Shown here: positions 54,173 to 63,950 of the stretch, in pieces
Position numbering within the stretch: the first letter of the stretch is position 1
How the letters are laid out: each line of letters begins with the position of its first letter
Source of the DNA: Frankia sp. RB7
Lineage (GTDB): Bacteria; Pseudomonadota; Alphaproteobacteria; Rhizobiales; Xanthobacteraceae
Length of the DNA stretch: 64,000 nucleotides
Assembly (NCBI GenBank): GCA_030403585.1
Contig: JAUEPE010000006.1
Coordinates: 62,001 to 126,000 of the forward strand
Direction: 5' to 3'
The notes under the pieces: model-generated
Database searches by the model: none
What the model was told of the DNA's origin: nothing
Seen by the model: the letters and a program-made list of their open reading frames with translations, nothing else
Translations under genes and position numbers: made by a program

Positions 54173-56172
54173 CAGATCGTTCCCGCCATGCTGACGAGGT
54201 TACGCCGTTCCTCGATATTGACGCGGTCGATCGCGGCGACTTCAGCGGCCGGAATGACGTATTCGTCATGGTCACGCCAGGCAAAGACGACGAAGGTCGC
54301 AAACGCGCCGATGCCGCCCAAAATCACCATCCACCAGATGTGCCAGATCAACGCAAAGCCCATGATGGTGGCGAAGAACGCGCAGACGAAGCCGGTCGGT
54401 GAGTTCTTGGGCATCTCGATGTCATAATATTCCGGCGCGGTGTGATCGAGCGATTGCTGCTGGGCGCTGAGCTTCATGTCCCAATAGGCATCCTCGCCGC
54501 GCACATCCGGATGAAACGCGAAATTGAACACCGGCGGCGGCGACGAGGTCGCCCATTCCAGCGAGCGGCCGTCCCAGGGGTCGCCGGTACGATCGCGCAA
54601 GGCCTCGCGGTTGCGGATGCTGACCACGATCTGCATGATCTGGCAGATCACGCCGATCGACAGCACGGCCATGCCGACCGCCGCCACGATCATCCAGGGC
54701 CGCCACTCCGCGACGTCGTAGTGCTGCAAGCGCCGGGTCATGCCCAGCATGCCGGCGACATAGAGCGGCACGAAGGTGACGTAGAAGCCTGTGAAGGTGA
54801 ACCAGAACGCCAGCTTGCCCCAGCGCTCGTCGAGGCGGAAGCCGAACGCCTTCGGAAACCAGAATTCGAAGCCAGCGAAAGCGCCGAACAACACGCCGCC
54901 AATGATGACGTTGTGGAAATGCGCCACCAGGAACATGCTGTTGTGGAGCATGAAATCCGCGGGCGGCACCGCGACCAGCACGCCGGTCAAGCCGCCGATG
55001 ATGAAGGTGACCATGAAACCGATCGCCCACAACATCGGCGTCGCAAACCGGATGCGGCCGCCATACATCGTGAACAGCCAGTTGTAGATCTTCACGCCAG
55101 TCGGCACCGCGATGATCATGCTGGCGATGCCGAAGATGGCGTTGACGTCAGGGCCTGCCCCCATCGTGAAGAAATGGTGCAGCCAGACCATGAAGGCGAT
55201 GACGCAGATCGCCATGGTCGCGAGCACCATGGAGCGATAGCCGAACAACGCCTTGCCGGAGAACGTCGAGACCACCTCGGAGAAGATGCCGAAGGCGGGC
55301 AACACGAGGATGTAGACCTCCGGGTGTCCCCAGGCCCAGATCAGGTTCATGAACATCATGACGTTGCCACCCGCTTCGTTGGTGAAGAAGTGGAATCCGA
55401 GGTAACGGTCGAGCAGCAGCATCGCGAGTGTGGCGGTGAGGATCGGGAACGCCGCGACGATCAGCAGGTTCGAGGCCAGCGTGGTCCAGCAGAACATCGG
55501 CATGCGCAGATAGTTCATGCCCTTGGTGCGCAGCTTCAGCACGGTCGTAACGAGATTGATGCCCGCCACCAGCGTGCCGACGCCGGAGATCTGCAGCGAC
55601 CAGGCATAATAGTCGACGCCGACGCCGGGTGAATAGGACAGCTCCGACAACGGCGGAAAGGCGAGCCAGCCGGTGCGCGCGAACTCGCCGATCACCAGCG
55701 ACAGGTTGACCAATAGCGCGCCTGTCGCGGTCAGCCAGAACCCAACCGAATTGAGCGTGGGGAAAGCGACGTCGCGCACGCCCAACTGTAGCGGCACGAT
55801 CAGGTTCATCAGCCCGATCACGAACGGCATCGCCACGAAGAAGATCATGATGGTGCCGTGCGCCGAGAAAATCTGGTTATAGTGCTCCGGTGGCAAATAG
55901 CCCTGCGACTGATAGGCGATCGCCTGCTGGATCCGCATCATGATGGCGTCGCTGCCGCCGCGCAGCAGCATCACGGACGCCAGCAGGATGTACATGACGC
56001 CGATCCGCTTGTGATCGACGCTGGTGATCCATTCGTGCCAGAGATAGGGCAGATGCCCCTTCACCACGACCCAGATCAGCACGGCGAGGATGCCGACCAG
56101 CACCACGGCGCCGGCAATGAGCGGAATGGGCTGATCGAACGGAATGGCCGACCAGTCGAGCTTACCGAGCAT
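54172..56172 (-). CDS. cyoB: Cytochrome o ubiquinol oxidase subunit I
   Basis: About 666 residues, typical CyoB length. Haem-copper features are [20 protein letters not shown] (Cu-B His and cross-linked Tyr region), WLHHFFTMG and [13 protein letters not shown] with haem ligands. It pumps protons while reducing oxygen with quinol electrons. I chose ATG 56172 because GGAGG is five bases upstream; an in-frame GTG at 56184 covers that site. It overlaps the end of cyoA by 11 bases. In B. japonicum the coxWXYZ genes encode an oxidase of this kind. Confidence 0.94.
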   Translation of the reverse strand: MLGKLDWSAIPFDQPIPLIAGAVVLVGILAVLIWVVVKGHLPYLWHEWITSVDHKRIGVMYILLASVMLLRGGSDAIMMRIQQAIAYQSQGYLPPEHYNQIFSAHGTIMIFFVAMPFVIGLMNLIVPLQLGVRDVAFPTLNSVGFWLTATGALLVNLSLVIGEFARTGWLAFPPLSELSYSPGVGVDYYAWSLQISGVGTLVAGINLVTTVLKLRTKGMNYLRMPMFCWTTLASNLLIVAAFPILTATLAMLLLDRYLGFHFFTNEAGGNVMMFMNLIWAWGHPEVYILVLPAFGIFSEVVSTFSGKALFGYRSMVLATMAICVIAFMVWLHHFFTMGAGPDVNAIFGIASMIIAVPTGVKIYNWLFTMYGGRIRFATPMLWAIGFMVTFIIGGLTGVLVAVPPADFMLHNSMFLVAHFHNVIIGGVLFGAFAGFEFWFPKAFGFRLDERWGKLAFWFTFTGFYVTFVPLYVAGMLGMTRRLQHYDVAEWRPWMIVAAVGMAVLSIGVICQIMQIVVSIRNREALRDRTGDPWDGRSLEWATSSPPPVFNFAFHPDVRGEDAYWDMKLSAQQQSLDHTAPEYYDIEMPKNSPTGFVCAFFATIMGFALIWHIWWMVILGGIGAFATFVVFAWRDHDEYVIPAAEVAAIDRVNIEERRNLVSMAGTI

Positions 56173-56995
56173 CGTGGCCTCCACTGTGCGGCCGGCCGGC
56201 GTCGGAGATCAGCTCCGGTCCAGGTCCCGGCGGAATGTGCTGGGTTGCGATCAGGTCGAACAGGCGCGGATCCTCGAGTCGGTAGGTCGGCCTGCCTCTC
56301 TCGATGCCCTGCTGCATCAGCTTCTTGTAGCTGTCTTCGTTCAGCACGGCGGCGCTCTTCGCCGTGGACGCGACCCAATCCGGATAGGCGAGCGGCGAGA
56401 CCACGTTGACGTCGAACATCATGTCCGGAAAACCGTCGCCCGAGAAATGTGCCGCCAGGCCTTGGAGCTTGCCTTCATTGTCGGCACGCAGGTTCAGCCG
56501 CGTCACCATGCCGTTCATGGTGTAGATCATGCTGCCGAGCTGCGGGATGAAGAACACGTTCATCACGCTCGACGATGTCAGCTGGAAATTCAGCTCGGCG
56601 CCGGCCGGCACCGTCAGCGTGTTGACGGTGGCGATGCGCTGGTCCGGATAGATGAACAGCCATTTCCAGTCGAGCGAGACCACCTGGATGCGCACCGGAC
56701 TGCCGGTGCCGGGCACCGGCACTGCGGGATCGAGCTTATGCGAGCCGATCCAGGCGACGCCGCCGAGCAGGATCACGGTGAGCGCGGGGATTGCCCACAC
56801 CACCATCTCGACGCGTCCGGAATAGACGAAGTCAGGCTGGTAGCGCGCTTTCGTGTTGGATGCGCGAAACCAGAACGCAAATGCCAGGATCGCGAAAATG
56901 GTTGGCACCACGATCGCGAGCATGATGAAGACGGAATCGACCAAAATGGTACTGTTGGCCGCAGCCACGGGCCCTTGTGGATCAAGCAGATTCAT
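56162..56995 (-). CDS. cyoA: Cytochrome o ubiquinol oxidase subunit II
   Basis: 277 residues from the ATG used. It has two N-terminal helices ([20 protein letters not shown] and [16 protein letters not shown]) and a cupredoxin domain ([30 protein letters not shown]) that lacks CuA cysteines, as expected for a quinol oxidase. CyoA is normally a lipoprotein with a signal and cysteine before the NLLDPQG region. Here the ATG sits directly at MNLLDPQG and no lipobox is found in any frame upstream. Either an unusual start codon is used or the lipid anchor is missing. Confidence 0.88.
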   Translation of the reverse strand: MNLLDPQGPVAAANSTILVDSVFIMLAIVVPTIFAILAFAFWFRASNTKARYQPDFVYSGRVEMVVWAIPALTVILLGGVAWIGSHKLDPAVPVPGTGSPVRIQVVSLDWKWLFIYPDQRIATVNTLTVPAGAELNFQLTSSSVMNVFFIPQLGSMIYTMNGMVTRLNLRADNEGKLQGLAAHFSGDGFPDMMFDVNVVSPLAYPDWVASTAKSAAVLNEDSYKKLMQQGIERGRPTYRLEDPRLFDLIATQHIPPGPGPELISDAGRPHSGGHDAR

Positions 56996-57228
56996 CGGCA
57001 AGCCACTGGCGGTTGGGAGTCCCCGAGATAGAGCGTAACGCGAAAAGGACCTCCGCCGCAAACGCAGTTGTGTGAAGACGGTTCCGCAACATGCTCGCCC
57101 GACCCCGAGCCGTCCCGCGCGGCGGCATGCAATTCCATGCGATGTCAATGACATCTGCGCGGGACGGCCGCCCTTCTCACCCCTGCACTCCATTGCTAAC
57201 TTGCACGAAAATATCGGGATGGAATGAC

Positions 57229-57420
57229 ATGCAGGGCCCTGACGACGATGCCGGCCTCGCCGGCAGGGTGGCGCTGATCAGCGGTGGCGGGGCCGCGGGC
57301 GACGGCAACGGCCGCGCTGCAGCAATTCTGCTCGCCCGCGCCAACCGCGCCAGAGCCAGGTACTGGTGGTCGACGGTGGCGTGACGCTGCAGGCCCCAGA
57401 ACGCGAGATACAAGAACACT
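57229..57420 (+). pseudogene. Remnant of a short-chain dehydrogenase gene
   Basis: The first part reads LAGRVALISGGGAAGDGNGRAAAILLARA, split here as an SDR start with its glycine motif. About 20 bases later another frame reads QVLVVDGGVTLQ, the typical SDR C-terminus. The middle of about 200 codons is missing and the two ends are out of frame. This is what a large internal deletion would leave. An intact SDR follows at 57994. Confidence 0.65.
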
Positions 57421-57437
57421 GGGAGAACGAAGCACAG

Positions 57438-57992
57438 ATGGCCCGCCTGCCCTATCTCGAGGCCGACCAGGTCGCGCCCGAATATCGCGACATGCTCAAG
57501 CGCAACACCAATCTGCACAAGCTCCTGGTCAACTCGCCGGAGATGGCGCGCGCCTTCAACGGCATCGGCGGCTATATCCGCTTCAAGAGCAAGCTCGACC
57601 CGCGCCTGCGTGAGCTTGCCATTCTGCAGGTCGGCTGGATGGAGAAATCGGAATACGAATTCACCCATCATGTGAAGATCGGCAAGGAGTTCGGCGTCAC
57701 CGACGAGGACATTGCCGGCCTGATGGCGGAAACCGACGGCAAGCCGTCGAAGCTCGAGCCGCTCGCCCAGGCGATCCTGAAAGGCGCCCGCGAGATGGTG
57801 CGCGAGCTCGCCATGTCGGATGCGACCTTCGCCGAGATCAAGACACATCTTTCCGACGAGCACATGGTCGACCTCGTGCTCACTATCGCCTTCTATTGCG
57901 GCGTGGTGCGCGTGCTCGCCACCATGAAGATCGACAACGAGCCCACTTACAAACAGGTACTCCAGCAGTACCCGATTCCGGGAGTGAAGTGA
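57438..57992 (+). CDS. Carboxymuconolactone decarboxylase-family (AhpD-like) protein
   Basis: 184 residues. The core LDPRLRELAILQVGWMEKSEYEFTHHVKIGKEFGV (in parts) matches the CMD family, in which the usual CxxC is replaced here by MEKSEYEFTHH. Thus it lacks the AhpD redox cysteines and belongs to the E-x-x-x-H type. Its function is unknown; such genes often accompany SDR genes in degradative operons, as here. The stop is two bases before the next SDR start. Confidence 0.83.
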   Translation: MARLPYLEADQVAPEYRDMLKRNTNLHKLLVNSPEMARAFNGIGGYIRFKSKLDPRLRELAILQVGWMEKSEYEFTHHVKIGKEFGVTDEDIAGLMAETDGKPSKLEPLAQAILKGAREMVRELAMSDATFAEIKTHLSDEHMVDLVLTIAFYCGVVRVLATMKIDNEPTYKQVLQQYPIPGVK

Positions 57993-57993
57993 C

Positions 57994-58794
57994 ATGCGCT
58001 TGAAAGACAAGGTTGCGATCGTCGTCGGCGCCGGCCAGAGTCCCGGCGAGGGCATGGGCAACGGCCGCGCCACCGCGCTGACCTTCGCGCGTGAGGGCGC
58101 GAAGGTGCTATGCGTCGACCATCACCTGGAATCGGCGCAGGAGACCGTCGACCTGATCGCCGCGAAGCATGGCATCGCCGCGGCCTTCAAGGCCGACGTG
58201 ACCAAGTCTGCCGACATCAAGGCGATGGTGGCCGACGCCAAATCGCGCTGGGGCCGGATCGACGTGCTGCACAACAATGTCGGCGTCAGCCTGTCCGGCG
58301 GCGATGCCGAGCTGCTTCAAATCACCGAGGAGGCGTTCGACCGCGTCGTCGCCATCAATCTGAAGAGCTGCATTCTGGCGGCCAAGGAAGTGATCCCGAT
58401 CATGCGCGCGCAGAACAGCGGCGCCATCATCAACATCTCCTCGATGGCCGCGATCACCACCTATCCCTACGTCGCCTACAAGGCGACGAAGTCGGCGATG
58501 ATCGCCTTCACCGAACAGCTCGCCTACCAGAACGCCGAATACGGCATCCGCGCCAACGTCATCCTGCCCGGCCTGATGAACACGCCAATGGCCGTCGACA
58601 CCCGCGCCCGCGAATGGCACAAGACCCGTGCCGAAGTCGAAGCCGAACGCGACAGCAAGGTGCCGCTGCGCAAGAAGATGGGCACCGGCTGGGACGTCGC
58701 CAACGCCGCGCTGTTCCTGGCGTCGGACGAGGCGAATTTCATCACCGGCGTAACGCTGCCGGTGGATGGCGGGGCGAGTGTGAGACGGGGGTAG
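57994..58794 (+). CDS. SDR-family oxidoreductase
   Basis: 266 residues with the cofactor motif GAGQSPGEGMGNGRATAL (a longer glycine loop than usual), NNVG, the catalytic serine in ISSMAAI and YKATK, so the active site is intact. VDGG occurs near the C-terminus. A substrate cannot be assigned. It is preceded directly by the CMD-family gene, and the remnant upstream shares the same unusual GDGNGRA glycine loop, suggesting an ancient duplicate. Confidence 0.88.
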   Translation: MRLKDKVAIVVGAGQSPGEGMGNGRATALTFAREGAKVLCVDHHLESAQETVDLIAAKHGIAAAFKADVTKSADIKAMVADAKSRWGRIDVLHNNVGVSLSGGDAELLQITEEAFDRVVAINLKSCILAAKEVIPIMRAQNSGAIINISSMAAITTYPYVAYKATKSAMIAFTEQLAYQNAEYGIRANVILPGLMNTPMAVDTRAREWHKTRAEVEAERDSKVPLRKKMGTGWDVANAALFLASDEANFITGVTLPVDGGASVRRG

Positions 58795-58830
58795 GTAAGT
58801 CGCAGTGCCACCCTCCAGCGGAGGGTGAAA

Positions 58831-60156
58831 TCAGTGCGTCACCCGCCAGATCGTGCCGCCCGTGTCCTCCGACACCAGCAGCGCGCCATCCTTGGCCACC
58901 GCGATGCCGACCGGCCGTCCCCACACCTGGGTGTCATTGACGACAAAGCCCGTGGCAAAATCCTCGTACTCCCCGGTCGGCTTGCCGTCCTTCATCTTGA
59001 TGCGGATCACCTTGTAGCCGGTGCGCTTCGAGCGGTTCCAGGAGCCGTGCTCGGCGGCGAAGGCGTCGCCCTGATATTCGGAGGGAAACTGCGTACCCTG
59101 GTAGAAGGTCATGCCGAGCGAGGCCGAATGCGGCTGCAACAGCACGTCAGGCACCGTCACCTTGTCCTTGAGGTCCGGCCGCGCGCCGGCGTGGCGCGGA
59201 TCTTCGTTGTTGCCGATGTAGAACCACGGCCAGCCGTAGAAGCCGCCCTCCTTCACGCTGGTGACGTAGTCGGGCACGAGATCGTCGCCGAGACCGTCGC
59301 GCTCGTTGGTCGAGCACCAGGGCAGTCCGGTCTGCGGCTGGATCGCGAGACCGACACAGTTGCGGATACCGGTGGCGTAGAGCTTGCGGTCCTTGCCTTC
59401 GGGGTCGAAGGAGAGCACCGCCGCACGCTCGGCCTCATAGCCCCAGGACGCGCCGACGGGCTGCGCCTTCGACCACGCTTCGAGCCCGCCGGGCGGGCTC
59501 CCCATGCCTTCGGCGACATTGCTGGCGGAGCCGACCGATACCAGCATGCGCTTGCCGTCGGGCGTGAACACGATGTCGCGGGTCGAGTGGCCCGATCCTG
59601 CTGGCAGGCTCGCAACGGCCGTCTCTGCTTTGGCGGATGCCTTGAGATCGCCGACGCGATACGGGAAGCGAACTACGCTGTTCGTATTTGCGACATAGAC
59701 CCATTGCGGATTGTCGCCGTTCGGGAAGAAGGCGATGCCGAAAGGACGGGTGAGCCCGCTGGCAAAGACCTCGTTCGTGACGACCTTGCCGCCCTCCCCT
59801 AGACGCAGCACGCGAATGCGCCCGGGCCCGGTCTCGGCAACGAAAATATCGCCATTCGGCGCGACGCGCAGCACGCGCGCGTCGGACAGGCCGTCAGTCA
59901 ACAACTCGATTTTGAATCCCTCCGGCACGAGCGGCGTGGCGCTGCCGCGCGACGTCACGCGCGTGGAATTGGAGACCGACGGCGAGGCCCCGGGTTTGAC
60001 CAGATCCTCCGGGCGGATCAGCCTGACCACGCCAGGCTTGTCGGCCTGCCAGCTGCCATAGGCATCCTTGCCTTGCAGCACGGGCTCGGCTTGCGCGCCA
60101 ACGCAGGCGACCAACAACCAACCGGGCACCATCATGTGCGAAACACGAGATATCAC
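58831..60156 (-). CDS. PQQ-dependent sugar dehydrogenase-like protein (sorbosone type)
   Basis: 441 residues starting at a GTG with GGAGGAAGG upstream and followed by a signal-like segment (VPGWLLVACVGAQA). The body is a six-bladed beta-propeller of the soluble glucose/sorbosone dehydrogenase family: NGDIFVAETGPGRIRV, GLTRPFGIAFFPNGD, HSTRDIVFTPDGKRMLVSVGS (two parts) and FAAEHGSWNRSKRTGYKV. Family members oxidise aldoses using PQQ in the periplasm, though many homologues are untested. It is divergent from puuD. Confidence 0.85.
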   Translation of the reverse strand: MISRVSHMMVPGWLLVACVGAQAEPVLQGKDAYGSWQADKPGVVRLIRPEDLVKPGASPSVSNSTRVTSRGSATPLVPEGFKIELLTDGLSDARVLRVAPNGDIFVAETGPGRIRVLRLGEGGKVVTNEVFASGLTRPFGIAFFPNGDNPQWVYVANTNSVVRFPYRVGDLKASAKAETAVASLPAGSGHSTRDIVFTPDGKRMLVSVGSASNVAEGMGSPPGGLEAWSKAQPVGASWGYEAERAAVLSFDPEGKDRKLYATGIRNCVGLAIQPQTGLPWCSTNERDGLGDDLVPDYVTSVKEGGFYGWPWFYIGNNEDPRHAGARPDLKDKVTVPDVLLQPHSASLGMTFYQGTQFPSEYQGDAFAAEHGSWNRSKRTGYKVIRIKMKDGKPTGEYEDFATGFVVNDTQVWGRPVGIAVAKDGALLVSEDTGGTIWRVTH

Positions 60157-60338
60157 GTCGCCTTCCTCCCGGACTTTTTCTGCCAAATCCCACGTCAGCT
60201 CATGCCCGCACGATGTGCATTTGGCATGACCCATCGCACTGGAAAATGGCGCGGATCGGTGCAACACATTGTATGGGCACGGCCGCCGGTTGCGGTCATC
60301 AAAGCTGCGGCATCGACGTCGCGATTGATGGGGTGATC

Positions 60339-61532
60339 ATGTGGGGATCGATCGTATCGGAATGGGCGAGCCTGCTGCTGCGCTGGCTGCATGTGGTGGC
60401 CGCAATCGCCTGGATCGGCAGTTCCTTCTATTTCATCGCCCTCGATCTCAGCCTCAAACCCAGGAGCGATCTGCCTGACGGCGTGCAGGGCGAGGCCTGG
60501 CAGGTCCATGGCGGCGGCTTCTACCGGATCATGAAATATCTGGTGGCCCCTAGCCAGATGCCGGACGAGCTCACCTGGTTCAAATGGGAGGCCTACACCA
60601 CTTGGCTCTCCGGCTTCGCGCTGATGGTGGTGGTGTACTATCTCGACGCTGATTTGTTCCTGGTCGACAAGTCGATCCTCGACCTCACGCCATTCCAGGC
60701 CGGACTGTTCAGCTCTGGTAGCCTTGCGCTGGCATGGCTACTTTACGAGGTCGCCTGTCGCACCGGGCTGGCCCAGCGCGAGCTGCCCTTTGCCATCGGC
60801 GGCTATCTGTTCCTGGTCGCGCTGACCTACGCCTTCACCCACGTGCTGAGCGGCCGCGGCGCCTTCAACCAGATCGGCGCGCTGATCGGCACCATTATGG
60901 TGGCCAACGTCTTCACGATGATCATCCCGAACCAGAAGAAGATCGTGGCCGCCCTGATCGCCGGGAAAGCGCCCGACCCGAAGCTCGGCAAGACCAGCAA
61001 GGAGCGCTCGGTCCACAACAACTATCTGACGTTGCCGGTCGTCGTGCTGATGATCAGCAACCACTATCCCCTGCTCTATGCCACGCGCTTCAACTGGATC
61101 ATCGTCGCGATCGTGCTGGCACTGGGGCCGGTGATCCGTCATTTCTTCAACGAGGGCCATGCCGGGCGCAAATCGCCGTGGTGGGTGTGGGGCGTCGCAG
61201 CAGCGGGCGCCGTCGCGATCCTCTTCCTCTCCGCAGCTGGCCCGCGCGAGGTGAAGACGGGTGCATTGTCGGCGCCAGTCACGGTCGCCAATGTCGAGGA
61301 GATCGTGATGTCCCGCTGCAGCATGTGCCACGCGGCCGAGCCGGTCTGGGCCGGCATCGTGACCGCGCCGAAGGGCATCCTGCTCGACGCGCCCGAGCAC
61401 ATCCACCGCAACATCCGCCTGATCGGGCGTGTGGCCGCGTGGTCGAATGCGATGCCGCCCGGCAACATCACCGAAATGACCAGCGAGGAGCGCGCCATTC
61501 TCGCCGCCTATATCGACGAGCAGGATCGCTGA
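60339..61532 (+). CDS. puuD: Urate hydroxylase PuuD (membrane urate oxidase)
   Basis: 397 residues. Eight or nine membrane helices (about 5-290) contain LLRWLHVVAAIAWIGSSFYF and NNYLTLPVVVLMISNHYP, the signature of the DUF989/PuuD family. A C-terminal cytochrome c domain has CSMCH. The enzyme oxidises urate to 5-hydroxyisourate and passes electrons to the respiratory chain. ATG 60339 starts just before the first helix; the frame is open upstream without family character. No other purine catabolism gene is adjacent. Confidence 0.9.
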   Translation: MWGSIVSEWASLLLRWLHVVAAIAWIGSSFYFIALDLSLKPRSDLPDGVQGEAWQVHGGGFYRIMKYLVAPSQMPDELTWFKWEAYTTWLSGFALMVVVYYLDADLFLVDKSILDLTPFQAGLFSSGSLALAWLLYEVACRTGLAQRELPFAIGGYLFLVALTYAFTHVLSGRGAFNQIGALIGTIMVANVFTMIIPNQKKIVAALIAGKAPDPKLGKTSKERSVHNNYLTLPVVVLMISNHYPLLYATRFNWIIVAIVLALGPVIRHFFNEGHAGRKSPWWVWGVAAAGAVAILFLSAAGPREVKTGALSAPVTVANVEEIVMSRCSMCHAAEPVWAGIVTAPKGILLDAPEHIHRNIRLIGRVAAWSNAMPPGNITEMTSEERAILAAYIDEQDR

Positions 61533-61680
61533 CGGCATAACGCGTCGATGCCGCGTTTCGCGGAATGAAATTCCGCTTCCCCCGCCGATTTGAAAATGAC
61601 TTGATCGTCCATCCGGCGTAGACAGGACCAGCGGTCCGCGGGCCGTCCAAAGTCAGTATGCAATTGCCGGGGAAATCACA

Positions 61681-62538
61681 GTGGCCCTCAAGAACATCAT
61701 CGGTATCGACCACGCCGTGGTCATGGTGCAGGACCTCGACAAGGCCGCCGAGAACTACAGGCAACTCGGCTTCACGCTGTCGCCGCGCGGCACCCACAGC
61801 GCGCATATGGGCACCGGCAACTACACCATCATGTTCGACCCGGACTATATGGAGCTGCTCGGCGTGCTGGTGCCAACCGAACACAACGCGCCGGCGCGTG
61901 CCTTCGTCGAGCGGCACGGCCAAGGCATCGAGCGGGTCGCCTTCACCGCGGTCGATTCCGCGGCCGGCGCCGAGGAAATCCGCGCGCGCGGCCTCACACC
62001 GATCGGCCCGACCGATTTCGAAAGGCCGGTGACGTTGCCGAACGGCACGGTCTCGGCCGCCAAATTCCGCACCTTCATGTGGCCGACGGCCGAAGCCCCC
62101 GGCGGCGTGCGCATCTTCGCCTGCCAGCACAAGACGCGCGAAACTGTTTGGATTCCTGAACTGATGAAACACGCCAATGCGGCCAAACGCATCAGCGAGG
62201 TACTGATCGCGACGCCCGAGCCCGCAAAGGAAGCGGCGCATCTGGCACGTCTGATCGATCGCGAGCCGAAGGCTGAGGCCGACGGCGCGGTCACCGTGCC
62301 GTCCGGCAGCGATCGTGCCGACTTCGTCTATCTGACGCTGGATCAGCTCGGCAAACGCTACCCCGGCGTGCCGCTCGCCGGCCTCTCCGAGCGCGGCGGC
62401 GCGGCGCTGGTGCTCGTGAGCGGCGATCTCGCAGCCACGGAGAAGGCGCTGGGGTCAGTGGCAGTCCGCAGCGGAGCCGCGATCGTCGTGCCCCCGGCCA
62501 AGGCCAACGGCACCCTGCTCGCCTTCATTCCCGGCTAA
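61681..62538 (+). CDS. VOC-family (glyoxalase-like) protein
   Basis: 285 residues starting at GTG with GGGGAAA upstream. Two vicinal-oxygen-chelate modules are suggested: IIGIDHAVVMVQDLDKAAENYRQLGF (parts) at the N-terminus with GNYTIMF, and VLIATPEPAKEAAHLARLI later. It corresponds to the glyoxalase-like domain type that is often annotated without function. Metal-binding His13 is present. No neighbouring gene hints at a substrate. Confidence 0.8.
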   Translation: MALKNIIGIDHAVVMVQDLDKAAENYRQLGFTLSPRGTHSAHMGTGNYTIMFDPDYMELLGVLVPTEHNAPARAFVERHGQGIERVAFTAVDSAAGAEEIRARGLTPIGPTDFERPVTLPNGTVSAAKFRTFMWPTAEAPGGVRIFACQHKTRETVWIPELMKHANAAKRISEVLIATPEPAKEAAHLARLIDREPKAEADGAVTVPSGSDRADFVYLTLDQLGKRYPGVPLAGLSERGGAALVLVSGDLAATEKALGSVAVRSGAAIVVPPAKANGTLLAFIPG

Positions 62539-62539
62539 A

Positions 62540-62644
62540 CTCTACGACATCGTGACGAGGCTGCAGCCGGCCTTCGAGCAGACCATATTGTCGCCCGGCG
62601 ATGCCGCCGAGATTGCGATGCGCAAGGATTTTCCCAAGGCGTGA
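62540..62644 (+). pseudogene. Possible 3' remnant of a protein-coding gene
   Basis: A frame ending at 62644 reads LYDIVTRLQPAFEQTILSP then DAAEIAMRKDFPKA, which has the composition of a real protein tail. It begins next to the VOC stop and has no start codon or ribosome site. I do not recognise the family. It may be what is left of a deleted gene or chance. Confidence 0.25.
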
Positions 62645-62694
62645 GCGCCGCGGGCCTCCCGCAATACCATTTGCAGTCCTGAGTTTCCCAACAA

Positions 62695-62830
62695 GACTTG
62701 CGAAAACAACCCCATGCACAGTAGCCGACGCCAGTCAGACCAAGGACTTGCGGAGCGACGACTTACGTAATCCCGAAATTGCGCTTGACACGTCGGGCAA
62801 AACAGGAGCACGATGGCATCATCGCGATAA
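62695..62830 (-). repeat. Dispersed repeat with conserved FCPTCQ...CMGLF reading frame, copy 2
   Basis: This is the inverted second copy of the element at 21190-21335. On the minus strand the frame reads DDAIVLLFCPTCQ, a 20-residue variable middle, and LLCMGLFSQVLLG. The two end blocks are nearly identical in DNA to copy 1. The rest of the 62539-62985 gap holds only the remnant noted above and nothing else I can identify. Confidence 0.7.
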
Positions 62831-62985
62831 TCGCCCCTGTCCAAGCCCCGCCCGCTCCTGGGCGCGCTCGACCTGGCCGCGCGTAAGCCCTCGACATCTG
62901 AGAATCTCAACCGCCGCTCGGCAGGCGCGCGACCGGCTTCGCTCGCAGTGAACCCTCGCGCCTGCGCCGGCAAAGGACACATCCC

Positions 62986-63582
62986 ATGACGACATTACCG
63001 ACTCCACCCGAGACGATGCCGATCGCGGCAAACGATCTTGCCCCAATCATCGCAAGCCCAAAGGTCAAACTCCGGCGCAGGCGCATCGTGATCGACCATC
63101 CCGATCCGCGCGCCGGCGAATTGCTGCTGGCCGAGGCGCTCGGCGCCGTCGATCGCGAGGCGCTGCATGGCCTGTTGAGCCAGCTGGTGAAGGCCAGCGC
63201 GGTTGCGCGCAGGCCGGACCAGGGCAATCTCTCCTTCATGGTTTCGATGCTCAAAAGCATCGCGCCGAAGGATTCGCTCGAGGCCATGCTGGCGGCGCAG
63301 ATGGTGAGCATTCACGTCGCGTCGATGCGCTGCGCCTGTCGCCTCGCCTTAACCGACGACGTGCCGCAGCAGGAAAGCCTCACCCGCGCGCTGACCCGGC
63401 TGGTCCGCACCTACACAGCCCAGATGGAGGCCCTGAGCCGTCACCGCAGCAATGGCACGTGTGCGATCACGGTACAGAACTTGTCGGTGCAGGATGGCGG
63501 CAAGGCCGTGGTCGGCCATTTCACACAGCATGCGAGCCTGATCGCGGCGCAGCCGGGCCTGGTGGACGCCGTCACCGCATGA
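62986..63582 (+). CDS. Uncharacterised protein
   Basis: 198 residues, no signal or membrane segment. Residues about 30-45 are basic (KVKLRRRRIVID). The middle is helical (LLAEALGAVDREALHGLLSQLV, in parts), and the C-terminal part reads CAITVQNLSVQDGGKAVVGHFTQ. I do not recognise a named family. It overlaps the next gene by four bases, so they are translated together. Confidence 0.7.
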   Translation: MTTLPTPPETMPIAANDLAPIIASPKVKLRRRRIVIDHPDPRAGELLLAEALGAVDREALHGLLSQLVKASAVARRPDQGNLSFMVSMLKSIAPKDSLEAMLAAQMVSIHVASMRCACRLALTDDVPQQESLTRALTRLVRTYTAQMEALSRHRSNGTCAITVQNLSVQDGGKAVVGHFTQHASLIAAQPGLVDAVTA

Positions 63583-63941
63583 GCCATGCCCGCAACATCG
63601 GCCCGATGCAGGCGAGCCCACGCTGCGGCGCGCAAACGCGCAACGGTGACAATTGCCGCGCGCCTGCACTGCGCGGCAAGGCGCGGTGCCGCATGCACGG
63701 CGGCGCATTGGGATCCGGCGCGCCGTTTGGCAACGGCAACGCTGTCAAGCACGGCTTCTTCACGAGCGAAGCGATCGACGAGCGAAAGCTCGTTCGTACC
63801 GTGCTGATTGAAGCAGAGGATTTCCTGCGCAAACTGCCCGCGGGATCGGAAGCAACACGCAGCCCGAACGAGAGCGGAACCCAGCACACCGCACCGGGAA
63901 CGGATTCAAGCCCATCGTACTTAACAAATGACAGGAAATGA
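63579..63941 (+). CDS. Small protein with HGG...GNxNAxKHG motif
   Basis: 120 residues. The N-terminal part has CGAQTRNGDNCRAPALRGKARCRMHGG in two segments, a Cys/His pattern that may bind zinc, followed by GAPFGNGNAVKHGFF. This HGG...NAxKHG signature is widespread in small bacterial and phage-linked proteins without known function. The C-terminal 50 residues are polar and likely disordered. It overlaps the upstream gene (ATGA), and a response regulator gene starts nine bases later. Confidence 0.7.
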   Translation: MSHARNIGPMQASPRCGAQTRNGDNCRAPALRGKARCRMHGGALGSGAPFGNGNAVKHGFFTSEAIDERKLVRTVLIEAEDFLRKLPAGSEATRSPNESGTQHTAPGTDSSPSYLTNDRK

Positions 63942-63950
63942 GGTGCAATC

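Noticed and set aside
57366..57437. Extending the CMD-family protein upstream to 57366
   Set aside because: The added residues (MVDGGVTLQ) are the C-terminus of an SDR remnant, not part of the CMD family.
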